Assembly: GCF_008711525.1 (NCBI RefSeq)
Contig: NZ_VXKS01000008.1
Span: 1 to 64,000 of the forward strand
Length of the DNA: 64,000 nt
Reading direction: 5' to 3'
Source: Cysteiniphilum sp. JM-1
GTDB taxonomy: Bacteria; Pseudomonadota; Gammaproteobacteria; Francisellales; Francisellaceae
A program made the position numbers and the translations under genes. The notes beneath the pieces are model-generated. The model worked only from the letters and a program-made list of their open reading frames with translations, was not told the origin of the DNA and ran no database searches. Below are positions 53,867-63,671 of this stretch, piece after piece (positions within the stretch are counted from its first letter, which is position 1; each line of letters begins with the position of its first letter).

Positions 53867-55222
53867 ATGACAGACAGCGTGATTGAAAATCCCGTAAAAC
53901 AACATAAAAAAGTATACATTAAAACACTTGGCTGCCAGATGAATGAATATGATTCATCGCGCATGAATGAAGTTTTAGGCGAGCATTTTAATACCAGTAA
54001 AACGGAAGATTATACTGAAGCAGATATCATTCTTATCAATACCTGCTCCATTCGTGAAAAAGCACAAGAGAAAGTCTTTCACGAGCTAGGACGTTGGAAA
54101 AATCTTAAGAATAAAAATCCTGAGCTTGTTATCGGTGTTGGTGGCTGTGTCGCGTCGCAAGAAGGTGAAAACATCATTAAACGTGCGCCTTTCGTGGACA
54201 TCGTTTTTGGTCCACAAACCATTCACCGCTTACCTGATTTGATTAAACAAAAACAAAAAACCGATATTTCGCAAGTTGACATTTCTTTTCCTGAAGTAGA
54301 AAAATTCGATCACTTGCCAGCACCAAAAGCTGAAGGCGCTAAAGCATTTGTCTCGATTATGGAAGGCTGTGATAAATACTGCTCTTATTGTGTCGTACCC
54401 TATACCCGAGGACCTGAGGTTAACCGCCCATTTGAAGATGTGTTAGCAGAGTGCGCTATTTTAGCCGAGCAAGGTGTTAAAGAAATCACACTTTTAGGTC
54501 AGAACGTCAATCACTATCTTGGTAAAATGGCCTCAGGTGACACCGCTGATCTTGCGTTACTTATTCATTTTATTGCAGCAATTGATGGCGTTGAGCGTAT
54601 TCGCTTTACCACCTCTCACCCAGTTGAGTTTTCAGACAACCTCATTAATGCCTATGCTGAAGTGCCACAGTTAGCAAATCACTTACACTTACCGGTGCAA
54701 CATGGCTCAGATCGTATATTAACAGCCATGAAGCGTAATCACACGATTTTAGAATTCAAACAAAAAATTCGTAAACTTCGCAAAGTTCGCCCAGATATTA
54801 CGATTTCTTCTGACTTTATCGTTGGCTTCCCAGGTGAAACTGAAGGAGATTTTGAGAAATTAATGGATCTTGTGAAAGACGTTCAATTTGATCAATCTTT
54901 TAGTTTTATCTATAGCAAACGCCCTGGAACGCCTGCCGCCAACTTAGCGGATGACACACCTGTTGAAGTTAAAAAAGAGCGTTTGAAACGTCTGCAAGAT
55001 CAGCTTAATCATAATGCGATGGTCATTAGTCGCCAAATGGTTGATTCAACACAACGTATTTTAGTGGAAGGAGTTTCCAAGAAAAATGATAAAGTGCTCG
55101 CAGGACGCACAGAAAATAATCGCATCGTCAACTTTGCTGGTGATTCTAGTTTAATTGGTCAATTAATTGATGTTAAAATCATTGAAGCTTTACCACATTC
55201 ATTACGCGGAGAAATTATTTAG
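53867..55222 (+). CDS. miaB: tRNA-2-methylthio-N6-dimethylallyladenosine synthase
   Basis: Radical-SAM enzyme that adds a methylthio group to i6A37 of tRNA. 451 residues. The N-terminal UPF0004 domain carries three Cys for the auxiliary cluster ([32 protein letters not shown]), the radical-SAM cluster is CDKYCSYC, and a C-terminal TRAM domain ([26 protein letters not shown]) ends the protein. First gene of the conserved miaB-ybeZ-ybeY-ybeX-lnt operon. Confidence 0.96.
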   Translation: MTDSVIENPVKQHKKVYIKTLGCQMNEYDSSRMNEVLGEHFNTSKTEDYTEADIILINTCSIREKAQEKVFHELGRWKNLKNKNPELVIGVGGCVASQEGENIIKRAPFVDIVFGPQTIHRLPDLIKQKQKTDISQVDISFPEVEKFDHLPAPKAEGAKAFVSIMEGCDKYCSYCVVPYTRGPEVNRPFEDVLAECAILAEQGVKEITLLGQNVNHYLGKMASGDTADLALLIHFIAAIDGVERIRFTTSHPVEFSDNLINAYAEVPQLANHLHLPVQHGSDRILTAMKRNHTILEFKQKIRKLRKVRPDITISSDFIVGFPGETEGDFEKLMDLVKDVQFDQSFSFIYSKRPGTPAANLADDTPVEVKKERLKRLQDQLNHNAMVISRQMVDSTQRILVEGVSKKNDKVLAGRTENNRIVNFAGDSSLIGQLIDVKIIEALPHSLRGEII

Positions 55223-55226
55223 CTTC

Positions 55227-56207
55227 ATGAAATCAATACAATTTTATCTTGAACCAGATAGCGCACAAATGCTTGCGAAGCTTTGTGGTAATTTAAATGA
55301 AAATTTACACTTAATCGAAAAATATTTAGCCGTTGAAATCATTCAACGCGGCAATAATTTCCGCATCGTAGGTCCTAAGACCGCGATTACAGATGCGCGA
55401 GAATTTCTAGAAGAGCTTTACGAAAAGCTTGTTAATGATGTCCAGTTTGAACTTAATAACAAAGAGCTCAATATCGCGCTTAATGCACTTGCTAAAAGGG
55501 AACAAGCAGATAAAAAAGAAAAATTTATCCCTGAATTTCAAGTGATGATTGGTTCGCGCCCTATTAACCCGCGCACGGTTAACCAAGAGCGTTATTTAAA
55601 GCGCATCCAAGAAAATGATATTAACTTTGGCATAGGTCCCGCGGGAACTGGTAAGACTTATCTGGCAATGGCATGTGCTGTTGCTGCTTTTGAAAAAGGT
55701 CTTGTTAAACGCTTAGTACTTGTACGCCCTGCGGTTGAAGCAGGTGAAAAGCTGGGCTTCCTACCCGGTGACTTAGCGCAAAAAGTTGACCCTTATTTAC
55801 GTCCAATGTACGACGCATTATATGATCTGATGGGTGTTGAGCGTGTTGGCAAGTTAATTGAGAAACAAATCATTGAGATTGCACCCTTAGCCTATATGCG
55901 TGGACGCACAATTAATGATTCATTTATTATTCTTGATGAAAGTCAAAACACGACCAAAGAGCAAATGAAAATGTTCTTAACGCGCATTGGCTTTAATTCA
56001 ACAGCAATTGTCACCGGTGATATTACTCAGGTTGACTTACCCAAAGGTGTCACGCCTGGACTTCGTCATGCCATTGAAGTGCTTGCCGGAGTTGAAGGAA
56101 TCAGCATGACATTCTTTGAAACAATTGATGTCGTGCGCCACCCGATTGTCCAACGTGTTGTTGCCGCTTATGATGTCTATGAGCAACATCATAGTCAGGA
56201 TTATTAA
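55227..56207 (+). CDS. ybeZ: PhoH-like ATPase YbeZ
   Basis: A 326-residue protein with a small N-terminal RNA-binding-like domain and a PhoH P-loop domain: Walker A GPAGTGKTYLAMACAVA near residue 133 and Walker B SFIILDESQNTTKEQMKMFLTRIG. It partners YbeY in ribosomal RNA processing. I start at ATG 55227, four bases after the miaB stop; the longer frame from 55167 lies inside miaB. Its stop codon shares one base with the ybeY ATG. Confidence 0.93.
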   Translation: MKSIQFYLEPDSAQMLAKLCGNLNENLHLIEKYLAVEIIQRGNNFRIVGPKTAITDAREFLEELYEKLVNDVQFELNNKELNIALNALAKREQADKKEKFIPEFQVMIGSRPINPRTVNQERYLKRIQENDINFGIGPAGTGKTYLAMACAVAAFEKGLVKRLVLVRPAVEAGEKLGFLPGDLAQKVDPYLRPMYDALYDLMGVERVGKLIEKQIIEIAPLAYMRGRTINDSFIILDESQNTTKEQMKMFLTRIGFNSTAIVTGDITQVDLPKGVTPGLRHAIEVLAGVEGISMTFFETIDVVRHPIVQRVVAAYDVYEQHHSQDY

Positions 56208-56680
56208 TGACAATGCTTGAAATTGATATTAACAATTATCGTGCGCTTTATCTTCCTGCTGAAGATAAACTCAATACTTGGGCAGAGCACACTTTAAAAT
56301 TCCTTAATAAAGCCCAAGCGATTATCAGCATTGAAGTTGTTAATGCTGATGAGATGCAACATTACAATAATAACTATCGCGCCAAAGATAAACCAACTAA
56401 CATCCTCTCTTTCCCATTTGAGGCACCTCCAGGACTACCCAAAGACAATGAAACTGAGTATTTTCTAGGGGATTTAATAATATGTCCTGAAGTTTTGCAA
56501 AAAGAAGCAACAGAGCAGCAGAAATTGCTCGATGCTCACTGGTGCCACATTCTAATCCATGGCATACTGCATTTAGTTGGCTATGACCATATCGATGAAG
56601 AGGATGCCCTTGAGATGGAGAGCATAGAAATCGCTTTATTGGCAGAGCTTGGTATTGATAACCCTTATGTTGAGAAATAG
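56207..56680 (+). CDS. ybeY: Endoribonuclease YbeY (rRNA maturation factor)
   Basis: A 157-residue zinc-dependent RNase that processes the 16S rRNA 3' end and takes part in 70S quality control. The metal motif H-x3-H-x5-H is complete (LIHGILHLVGYDH), preceded by KDKPTNILSFPFE and YFLGDLIICPEV, both standard. The ATG overlaps the ybeZ stop by one base (TAATG), and the ATG at 56213 is an alternative. Confidence 0.95.
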   Translation: MTMLEIDINNYRALYLPAEDKLNTWAEHTLKFLNKAQAIISIEVVNADEMQHYNNNYRAKDKPTNILSFPFEAPPGLPKDNETEYFLGDLIICPEVLQKEATEQQKLLDAHWCHILIHGILHLVGYDHIDEEDALEMESIEIALLAELGIDNPYVEK

Positions 56681-56686
56681 TAAACA

Positions 56687-57535
56687 ATGGACGACAAACA
56701 GACGAAAAACGATAACGCTGAACATTCTCAAACCTGGCTTGAAAAAATAGCCGCAACCATCTTAATGCCGCACAGCCCTTCTGACTTTTTAGGTCTTGTA
56801 AATCTTGCTGTCAAAAAAGGTACGATCGATAGCGAATCGCGTGACATGATTAAAGGGGTATTAAATGTCGCCTCATCATCTGTCGGTGATATCATGATTC
56901 CACGCACGCAAATGGCAACGATCCATGCGGGCATGACCAGCAAGGAAATCATTCAAACCATTGTTAACTCAAGCCATACACGTTTGCCCGTATTCTCGGA
57001 AAATCGTGATGACATTCTTGGCATACTTCATACCAAAGATTTACTCAAGGTAGTACTTGAGCACAAGGATCTTTGTGTTGATCATTTAAAACCAATATTA
57101 CGCAGTGCGATTTTTGTACCTGAAAGTAAAAAGCTTGACGCACTATTGCGTGACTTTAAAACCAGCCACAATCATCTTGCTATTGTTGTTGATGAATATG
57201 GTGTCATCTCAGGACTTGTCACGATTGAAGATATTCTAGAGGAAATCGTTGGTGATATTGAAGATGAATTTGATCAAGAAGCAACACAGATTCTTAAAAT
57301 CAACGAAAACGAATTTAGTATTGATGCATTGACTGAAATCGAGGACTTTAATGATTTCTTCGATGCCAATATTGATGATAGTGAATTTGACACGATTGGT
57401 GGACTTATTATCAATAAATTAGAGCATTTGCCTGAGGTGGGTGAGGAAGTAAGTATTGGTCAGTTCACCTTTAAAGTAACTGCTGCTGATAAGCGCCGCG
57501 TGCGTGCGCTGCATGTGATTATCAATCAAGACTAA
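56687..57535 (+). CDS. ybeX: CorC/YbeX-family CBS-domain protein
   Basis: A 282-residue cytoplasmic protein with two CBS domains (about 65-185: VGDIMIPRTQMATI, HTRLPVFSENRDDILGILHTKDLL, HLAIVVDEYGVISGLVTIEDILEEIVGDIEDE) and a C-terminal CorC_HlyC transporter-associated domain. The family is linked to Mg/Co efflux and, through its operon, to ribosome maintenance. It starts 6 bases after ybeY and precedes lnt, as in enteric bacteria. Confidence 0.93.
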   Translation: MDDKQTKNDNAEHSQTWLEKIAATILMPHSPSDFLGLVNLAVKKGTIDSESRDMIKGVLNVASSSVGDIMIPRTQMATIHAGMTSKEIIQTIVNSSHTRLPVFSENRDDILGILHTKDLLKVVLEHKDLCVDHLKPILRSAIFVPESKKLDALLRDFKTSHNHLAIVVDEYGVISGLVTIEDILEEIVGDIEDEFDQEATQILKINENEFSIDALTEIEDFNDFFDANIDDSEFDTIGGLIINKLEHLPEVGEEVSIGQFTFKVTAADKRRVRALHVIINQD

Positions 57536-57550
57536 ACTCACTGTTACACT

Positions 57551-59038
57551 ATGCCGTTCATTATAAATACACTTTTAGCACTCATTGCTGGTGCACTTTT
57601 AACCCTATCATTTTCACCGATTGGCTTTAGTATTTTTGCCTTTATTTCACTTATACTTTTTATGCAGATTCTGCAAACCCAACAGCGCATGCGTCGAAGT
57701 CTTTGGCTTGGATATTGTTATGGTATTGGTTTTTTTGGCTCAAGTATTTCGTGGATTTACGTCAGCATCCATGCCTTTAGTCAATCAGTGTTTTTAGGTG
57801 TCACGCTGACCATCGTTTTTATCTTATTCTTAAGTCTATTCTTTTTAGCGTTTGGGTATGCTTATGCCAAACTTAAAAATCATCACTTCATTTACAGAGT
57901 TTTGTTATTACCTGTTATATGGTTGATACTAGAGCTCTTGCGCACGCACCTTTTTACCGGCTTTCCATGGGTGTTACTTGGCTATTCACAAACACATACT
58001 TTCTTAGCAAGTTTTGCCCCGATTGGCAGCGTTTTTCTGGTGGGTTTTATCATATGCTTTATCTCAATATGCATAAGTGAAATGATCAATCATATCCGTC
58101 AACCGAAGATTGTGATTTCAATGATGATCAGCATTATTGTCACCTTGGTTATTGCTTGGTCTTTGCAGCAAATCAAGTGGACGAAAAGTGACGGCATTGA
58201 AAAAAGTGTCAGCATCCTCCAAGGCAATTTTATTCAGGATCAGAAATGGGATCCTAGCATGCTGCAAACGATTATCAATTATTACTATACCACCACCAGA
58301 GACAACCCAGCTGATTTGGTTTTTTGGCCTGAGAACTCCATTCCAACATTTAAAACATTTATAGAACCTTTTTTACGTCAAGTAGATGACTTAGGTGACA
58401 CACAGCACAGTGCCATTTTGGTTGGCACCGTTGCATTAAACGCTAAAGAACAATACTTCAATTCAGCCTTTGTCTATGGCTTAGGCTCTGGTCACTATTA
58501 CAAACACCATTTAGTGCCATTTGGTGAGTACTATCCTTTTGCTTATTTTCTTGAACCTTTTATGGCGTATTTTAATATCCCAATGTCAAGCTTCACCAAA
58601 GGTAGCGAAGTACAGCCTTTACTTAAAATGAACGGTTTAAGTGTCGCGTTATTTATCTGCTATGAGATTGCATATCCATCTGAGGTACGTGATCAGCTAC
58701 AAAATGCTGATCTTATTGCCGTTATCAGTGATGATGCGTGGTTTGGTGATTCCCTTGCCCCTTGGCAACACGAGGAAATTTCACAAATGCGTGCGATTGA
58801 GACTGGACGTTATGTCATTCAAGCAACCAATAATGGGGTCACCTCGATTATTAACCCTGAGGGTCAAACCATCGCCAGCCTTCCACGCAATGAACAAGCC
58901 GTATTAAAAGGTAAGGTTTATGGTATAGAAGGGCAAACACCATGGATGGTTTATGGACTATTACCAGTTATATTCTTATCTATACTATTTATGCTAATTG
59001 CACTTATTGCTTACCCACACCAAAGGAAGCGTAGTTAA
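57551..59038 (+). CDS. lnt: Apolipoprotein N-acyltransferase
   Basis: Inner-membrane enzyme that adds the third acyl chain to lipoproteins. 495 residues with about six N-terminal membrane spans and a periplasmic nitrilase-like domain. The catalytic triad is in place: Glu in LVFWPENSIP, Lys in YYKHHLVPFGEYYPF, and Cys in VALFICYEIAYP. A final hydrophobic segment anchors the C-terminus. Needed for processing lipoproteins such as the two in this window. Confidence 0.95.
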   Translation: MPFIINTLLALIAGALLTLSFSPIGFSIFAFISLILFMQILQTQQRMRRSLWLGYCYGIGFFGSSISWIYVSIHAFSQSVFLGVTLTIVFILFLSLFFLAFGYAYAKLKNHHFIYRVLLLPVIWLILELLRTHLFTGFPWVLLGYSQTHTFLASFAPIGSVFLVGFIICFISICISEMINHIRQPKIVISMMISIIVTLVIAWSLQQIKWTKSDGIEKSVSILQGNFIQDQKWDPSMLQTIINYYYTTTRDNPADLVFWPENSIPTFKTFIEPFLRQVDDLGDTQHSAILVGTVALNAKEQYFNSAFVYGLGSGHYYKHHLVPFGEYYPFAYFLEPFMAYFNIPMSSFTKGSEVQPLLKMNGLSVALFICYEIAYPSEVRDQLQNADLIAVISDDAWFGDSLAPWQHEEISQMRAIETGRYVIQATNNGVTSIINPEGQTIASLPRNEQAVLKGKVYGIEGQTPWMVYGLLPVIFLSILFMLIALIAYPHQRKRS

Positions 59039-59112
59039 CAGCAGAAATTCTATTAAACTTTTTCATACTGATATAGACTTAACATCATCAATCGGTAAAG
59101 TTTCTATTTTTG

Positions 59113-61830
59113 ATGAACCAACAACATTTTTGTGATCAGTTTCATTTATATGATCTTCAACCTGATCTTTTAAACAAACTCTTTATCACCTTTAATAGCA
59201 GCACTTTTTTTGCGCGTTTTCTTAGCCAAAATCCTAAGTACTTTATTAACATCAGCTGGCTTGAAATCGACACTTTAGAAGATATTATCCATGACATTAC
59301 TGCCTTATTTTCAGCACATCATACGAATGAATCACTGGCAAAATCTTTACGCCTATTACGTCAACGCATCCATGCTAAACTTGTTTTTCAGCAGCAACAT
59401 CAATACATTCAATTTACACAAATTGCCAAAATTATTTCATTGACTGCCAAAGAAATTCTGCGTCAAACTGAGCAATATTTACGACAGCAAATCACCCTCG
59501 AGCGCAAACTTCACCAAACGCCAGATCCTTTGGCTATTATCACCATGGGGAAGTTAGGCGGCAATGAGCTTAATTTCTCCTCTGATATTGACCTTGTATT
59601 TATTCAAACAAACAACTTGCCACTATTAAGACAATCTGGCAGCGAATATAGCCCCATGCGTTTTTATACCGAGCTTGGACAACGTTTGATTGCACTATTG
59701 AATGATGTCACGATTAATGGCTTTGTTTATCGCATCGATATGCGTTTACGCCCCTTTGGTGATGGCGCACCCTTAGTTACTGAGTTTGAAAGTTTTAAAC
59801 ATTATCTTATCCAGCACGCACGTGATTGGGAGCGTTATGCTTATATCAAAGCAGATATTTTACACCCCAACGCTCACTTTACGCATGAGCTAAAGCATAA
59901 TATTCATCAGTTTGTCTATCGCCACTATCACGACTATCGCATGTTAAATGCCATTCGTGATATGAAGCACAAGATAGTCACGGAGATGAAATCTAGCACG
60001 CTAAAAAATAACATCAAACTAGGACGAGGTGGCATTCGTGAGATTGAGTTTATTTGTCAATGTTATCAGCTTGTTTATGGTGGTCAAAATATCACCTTGC
60101 AAACCAATCAGTTGGTAACAGCGCTAGATGCTTTGCAAAAAGCCGATATTTTACCCGCGGCTCAAACAACTGAATTATACGCACACTATGTATTTTTGCG
60201 CGATGTTGAAAATGCGCTACAAATGTTTGACGATCAGCAAACACATCAATTGCCTGATACAGAGTTTACACAAAAGAATGTTGCCAGCTTAGTTGGTTAC
60301 GACTCCTGGCAAACATTAACTCACAAAATAGAATCAACACGTGCAAATGTAAGCTCACTATTTGACGAATTAACTCGCTTTAATACATTAACCTCAAATA
60401 ACACTACCACCATACCTATCGCCAATCTTGAAAAAGCGACTGATATAACAGTGAAGATTAATGAGGATAACGCTAAACAAATTGAAATAGATCAGTTTTT
60501 CTTAAAATATCAAAGCCAAATATCTGAAGATGTGCTGCCAGCCATTAAGCACTTATTACAGCTATGCTTACACACCTACCCTCATCTTATTAAAGATATA
60601 TTAGTACTTCTTAACAACTTAAGTAAACGCCAAACTTACTTGTTTCTGCTATTAGAGCATCAAGCACGTCACTTAGATTTCTTAGAGCTTCTCAACAAAG
60701 GACAGCGAATTATTGAAATGCTCACTGAACACCCTTTTTTATTAGAGCGCGCGTTGATTTATAAGACGCATGATGATGTTTACTTAGATATTGATTATTT
60801 GCGCAATAGCTTACGTATTTATTTACAAGCAATCGACATTCAAGATATCGAAGACTTTTTAGAAAGTTTACGACGCTTTCGCTTAGAACAAGTATTTAAT
60901 ATTATTGTCAGCGAGTCACGCGGACATATTTCTTTGATGGAATCTAGTGATCTTTTTAGCCACCTCGCCACGGTAATCATTGAAGCCGTGCTTGATGGCG
61001 CCTGGCGCGAAGTGTTTCAATATAGTGATATCACCGAAAATTTACAAACCTTATATAAACAATCTTTGGGTGTTATTGCTTATGGCAAACTCGGTGGACT
61101 TGAGCTTAGTGTTGCCTCTGACTTAGATTTAGTTTTTGTTCATGATCGTATGAGTACTGAGCTATCTCCACGCTTATTTGTGCGCGCGGTGCAGAAGTTT
61201 GTGCATTTCATGCAAATTAAAACCTATCACGGCACCTTATATGAGATCGATTTACGACTGCGCCCTGAAGGTGACAATGGCTTTATCGTGCCAAGTTTTG
61301 AATCTTACTGCCAATACTTAAAAACCTCGGCATGGACGTGGGAACATCAGGCTTTAACGCGCGCACGCATGATTTACGCATCTGACGATTTAACACATAA
61401 ATTCAATATGCTTAGATCTGATGTGATATATCAAAAGCGTGATCTAGAACAGCTCAAAAAAGATATCGTTGATATGCGTCATAGAATGCGTGAGCATTTA
61501 CTCAAAGTTAATGCGCAAGAATTTGACCTAAAGCAAAGCATTGGTGGTATGGTTGACATTGAGTTTATTGCTCAGTTTTTTGCACTTTTTTATAGTCATG
61601 AAGTGCCTTTTGTCTGCTACTACAGCGATAGTATCCGCATTATTCAAACCATGGAAAGTGCGCGTTTAATCGATATTAAAACCGCTAATACATTAATTGA
61701 GCATTACTGTTATTTTCGCGATTTAGGATTTAAACGCTATCTTGATAAGCAACCAAGTATTGTGCCACTTAGTAGCTGCCAACAACAAGCGGATGAAGTC
61801 AGTGCTATCTGGCATAGTCTATTCTTTTAG
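59113..61830 (+). CDS. glnE: Glutamine synthetase adenylyltransferase/adenylyl-removing enzyme
   Basis: A 905-residue bifunctional enzyme that adenylylates and deadenylylates glutamine synthetase in nitrogen control. The adenylyl-removing half carries GKLGGNELNFSSDIDLVFI near residue 150, and the adenylyl-transferring half carries GKLGGLELSVASDLDLVFVHD near 655; each contains the nucleotidyltransferase Asp pair. RMRLRPFGDG-type (DMRLRPFGDGAPL) and DLRLRPEGDNG blocks follow each site. Slightly shorter than the enteric 946. ATG 59113 is chosen over the TTG three bases upstream. Confidence 0.95.
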   Translation: MNQQHFCDQFHLYDLQPDLLNKLFITFNSSTFFARFLSQNPKYFINISWLEIDTLEDIIHDITALFSAHHTNESLAKSLRLLRQRIHAKLVFQQQHQYIQFTQIAKIISLTAKEILRQTEQYLRQQITLERKLHQTPDPLAIITMGKLGGNELNFSSDIDLVFIQTNNLPLLRQSGSEYSPMRFYTELGQRLIALLNDVTINGFVYRIDMRLRPFGDGAPLVTEFESFKHYLIQHARDWERYAYIKADILHPNAHFTHELKHNIHQFVYRHYHDYRMLNAIRDMKHKIVTEMKSSTLKNNIKLGRGGIREIEFICQCYQLVYGGQNITLQTNQLVTALDALQKADILPAAQTTELYAHYVFLRDVENALQMFDDQQTHQLPDTEFTQKNVASLVGYDSWQTLTHKIESTRANVSSLFDELTRFNTLTSNNTTTIPIANLEKATDITVKINEDNAKQIEIDQFFLKYQSQISEDVLPAIKHLLQLCLHTYPHLIKDILVLLNNLSKRQTYLFLLLEHQARHLDFLELLNKGQRIIEMLTEHPFLLERALIYKTHDDVYLDIDYLRNSLRIYLQAIDIQDIEDFLESLRRFRLEQVFNIIVSESRGHISLMESSDLFSHLATVIIEAVLDGAWREVFQYSDITENLQTLYKQSLGVIAYGKLGGLELSVASDLDLVFVHDRMSTELSPRLFVRAVQKFVHFMQIKTYHGTLYEIDLRLRPEGDNGFIVPSFESYCQYLKTSAWTWEHQALTRARMIYASDDLTHKFNMLRSDVIYQKRDLEQLKKDIVDMRHRMREHLLKVNAQEFDLKQSIGGMVDIEFIAQFFALFYSHEVPFVCYYSDSIRIIQTMESARLIDIKTANTLIEHYCYFRDLGFKRYLDKQPSIVPLSSCQQQADEVSAIWHSLFF

Positions 61831-61879
61831 CCAATAAAGTCAGCGACAGAGAGTCTGTAAAATGGTTTGAGGGCAGTAT
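61831..61879 (-). repeat. Family-B repeat, single arm upstream of pth
   Basis: On the minus strand it begins ATACTGCCCTCAAACCATTT, then ACAGACTCTCTGTCGCTGA. It aligns with the left arm at 9531, and its outer end points toward pth. It begins directly at the glnE stop codon, so it looks like a truncated copy. Confidence 0.55.
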
Positions 61880-61895
61880 CCATAACGAGTATAAT
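61867..61895 (+). promoter_or_regulatory. Putative pth promoter at a family-B end
   Basis: TTGAGG (61867-61872), inside the repeat arm, 17 bases, then a perfect TATAAT (61890-61895) outside it. The pth ATG at 61965 follows about 60 bases later. Confidence 0.55.
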
Positions 61896-61964
61896 CAGCG
61901 GCATTAAAATTTAGATATTTATGACTCATCTTAAATGATGACGTCAGTTAAAGGCATTATAAGC

Positions 61965-62540
61965 ATGACACAGATTAAACTCATCGTTGGTCTTGGCAAT
62001 ATTGGCAGCCAATATGAAGGCACGCGTCACAACGCTGGTCAATGGTTTCTAGAGGCAGTTGCCGATAAGTTAAACTTAACACTTACAAGTGATAGTAAAT
62101 TCCATGGCGCTACAACACAAACACAAATTGGTGCCAACAAACTTTGGCTTTTGTACCCACATACCTTTATGAATAAAAGCGGTTTAGCGGTGTCTAAATT
62201 AGCTCAATTTTATAAAATCATGCCCGATGAGATATTGGTAGCACATGATGAGCTTGACCTGCCTTGTGGGCAAATCCGTCTTAAAAAAGGTGGTGGACAC
62301 GGTGGACATAATGGTTTAAGAGACATTGATGCATCTCTTGGTACACGCGATTATCATCGTTTACGCATTGGCATTGATCATCCAGGGGATCGCAATAAAG
62401 TCGTGGGCTATGTACTAGGCAACCCATCTCTTCATGACAAAATTGCGATTGATCACAGCATTACACGTGCGATTTCTCATCTAGGCGATATAATACAGGG
62501 CAATTATCAAAGTGTGATGAATGAGCTTCACCAAAAATAA
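61965..62540 (+). CDS. pth: Peptidyl-tRNA hydrolase
   Basis: Releases tRNA from prematurely dropped peptidyl-tRNA. 191 residues from ATG 61965, preceded by AAAGGC about 10 bases upstream; the frame extends to ATG 61935 without a ribosome site. IKLIVGLGNIGSQYEGTRHNAGQWF carries the catalytic His (H22), HTFMNKSGLAV and HDELDLP are the substrate blocks, and GGGHGGHNGLRDI is the C-terminal motif. ychF follows after 31 bases, the common pth-ychF pair. Confidence 0.95.
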   Translation: MTQIKLIVGLGNIGSQYEGTRHNAGQWFLEAVADKLNLTLTSDSKFHGATTQTQIGANKLWLLYPHTFMNKSGLAVSKLAQFYKIMPDEILVAHDELDLPCGQIRLKKGGGHGGHNGLRDIDASLGTRDYHRLRIGIDHPGDRNKVVGYVLGNPSLHDKIAIDHSITRAISHLGDIIQGNYQSVMNELHQK

Positions 62541-62571
62541 AAAATTAAATAACACTAATTAAGGGTTTTAT

Positions 62572-63663
62572 ATGGGTTTTAAATGCGGCATCGTTGGACT
62601 GCCTAACGTCGGCAAATCAACACTATTTAATGCATTAACAAAAGCGGGCATTCAAGCAGAGAACTATCCCTTTTGCACGATTGAGCCAAATGTCGGCATG
62701 GTTTCAGTGCCTGATCCACGCTTGGATCAATTAGCTAATATTGTCAACCCACAGCGCGTTTTACCGGCAACAATGGAGTTTGTTGATATCGCGGGTCTTG
62801 TTGCTGGCGCTTCCAAGGGCGAAGGTTTAGGTAATAAGTTCTTAGCCAATATTCGTGAAACCGATGCCATTGCCCATGTTGTGCGTTGTTTTAACAATGA
62901 CGATGTAATACATGTTTCCGGACAAGTCAATCCAATTGATGATATTCAAACGATTAACACCGAGCTTTTACTTGCCGATATCGAAAGCGTTGACAAAATC
63001 ATTCAACGTGTGCAAAAACTTGCTAAAAGTGCCAACAAAGAAGCAAAATTACAGCTTGAGTTTTACCAAAGTCTCAAAGAGCATTTAGAGTCTGAAAAGC
63101 CAGCACGCAGCTTTGAGTTTAGTGATGAGCAAAATACCTGGATCAAACAAACGCCATTATTAACGCATAAACCCACGCTTTATATCGCTAATGTCGATGA
63201 ATCTGGTTTTGATAATAATCCTTTACTGGACAAAGTCATTGAGTTTGCTAAAACTGATAACGCAGATGTCGTTGCTGTATGCGCGGCAATTGAATCTGAG
63301 ATTGCTGAGCTTGACGATGACGAGAAAATGGAATTTCTAACGGATCTTGGTTTAGATGAGCCAGGACTTAATCGTGTGATTCGCGCAGGCTACAAGCTAC
63401 TACAATTACAAACTTACTTTACCGCAGGGGTAAAAGAAGTGCGTGCATGGACTATTCCTGTCGGTGCCACTGCCCCGCAAGCAGCTGGTAAAATCCACAC
63501 CGATTTTGAGCGCGGATTTATTCGTGCTGAAGTGATTGGTTTTAATGATTATATTGAATACAGTGGCGAGAAAGGTGCTAAAGACGCTGGTAAAGCACGC
63601 CTAGAAGGTAAAGAATATATTGTCCACGATGGTGATGTTGTGCATTTTAGGTTTAATGTTTAG
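62572..63663 (+). CDS. ychF: Redox-responsive ATPase YchF (OLA1 family)
   Basis: A 363-residue Obg-like P-loop protein preferring ATP. G1 is [20 protein letters not shown]3 is [20 protein letters not shown], and the altered G4 (IANVDE in place of NKxD) explains the ATP preference. A coiled coil follows the G3 region, and a TGS domain closes the C-terminus ([32 protein letters not shown]). Binds ribosomes. Downstream of pth. Confidence 0.96.
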   Translation: MGFKCGIVGLPNVGKSTLFNALTKAGIQAENYPFCTIEPNVGMVSVPDPRLDQLANIVNPQRVLPATMEFVDIAGLVAGASKGEGLGNKFLANIRETDAIAHVVRCFNNDDVIHVSGQVNPIDDIQTINTELLLADIESVDKIIQRVQKLAKSANKEAKLQLEFYQSLKEHLESEKPARSFEFSDEQNTWIKQTPLLTHKPTLYIANVDESGFDNNPLLDKVIEFAKTDNADVVAVCAAIESEIAELDDDEKMEFLTDLGLDEPGLNRVIRAGYKLLQLQTYFTAGVKEVRAWTIPVGATAPQAAGKIHTDFERGFIRAEVIGFNDYIEYSGEKGAKDAGKARLEGKEYIVHDGDVVHFRFNV

Positions 63664-63671
63664 AGAGCATT

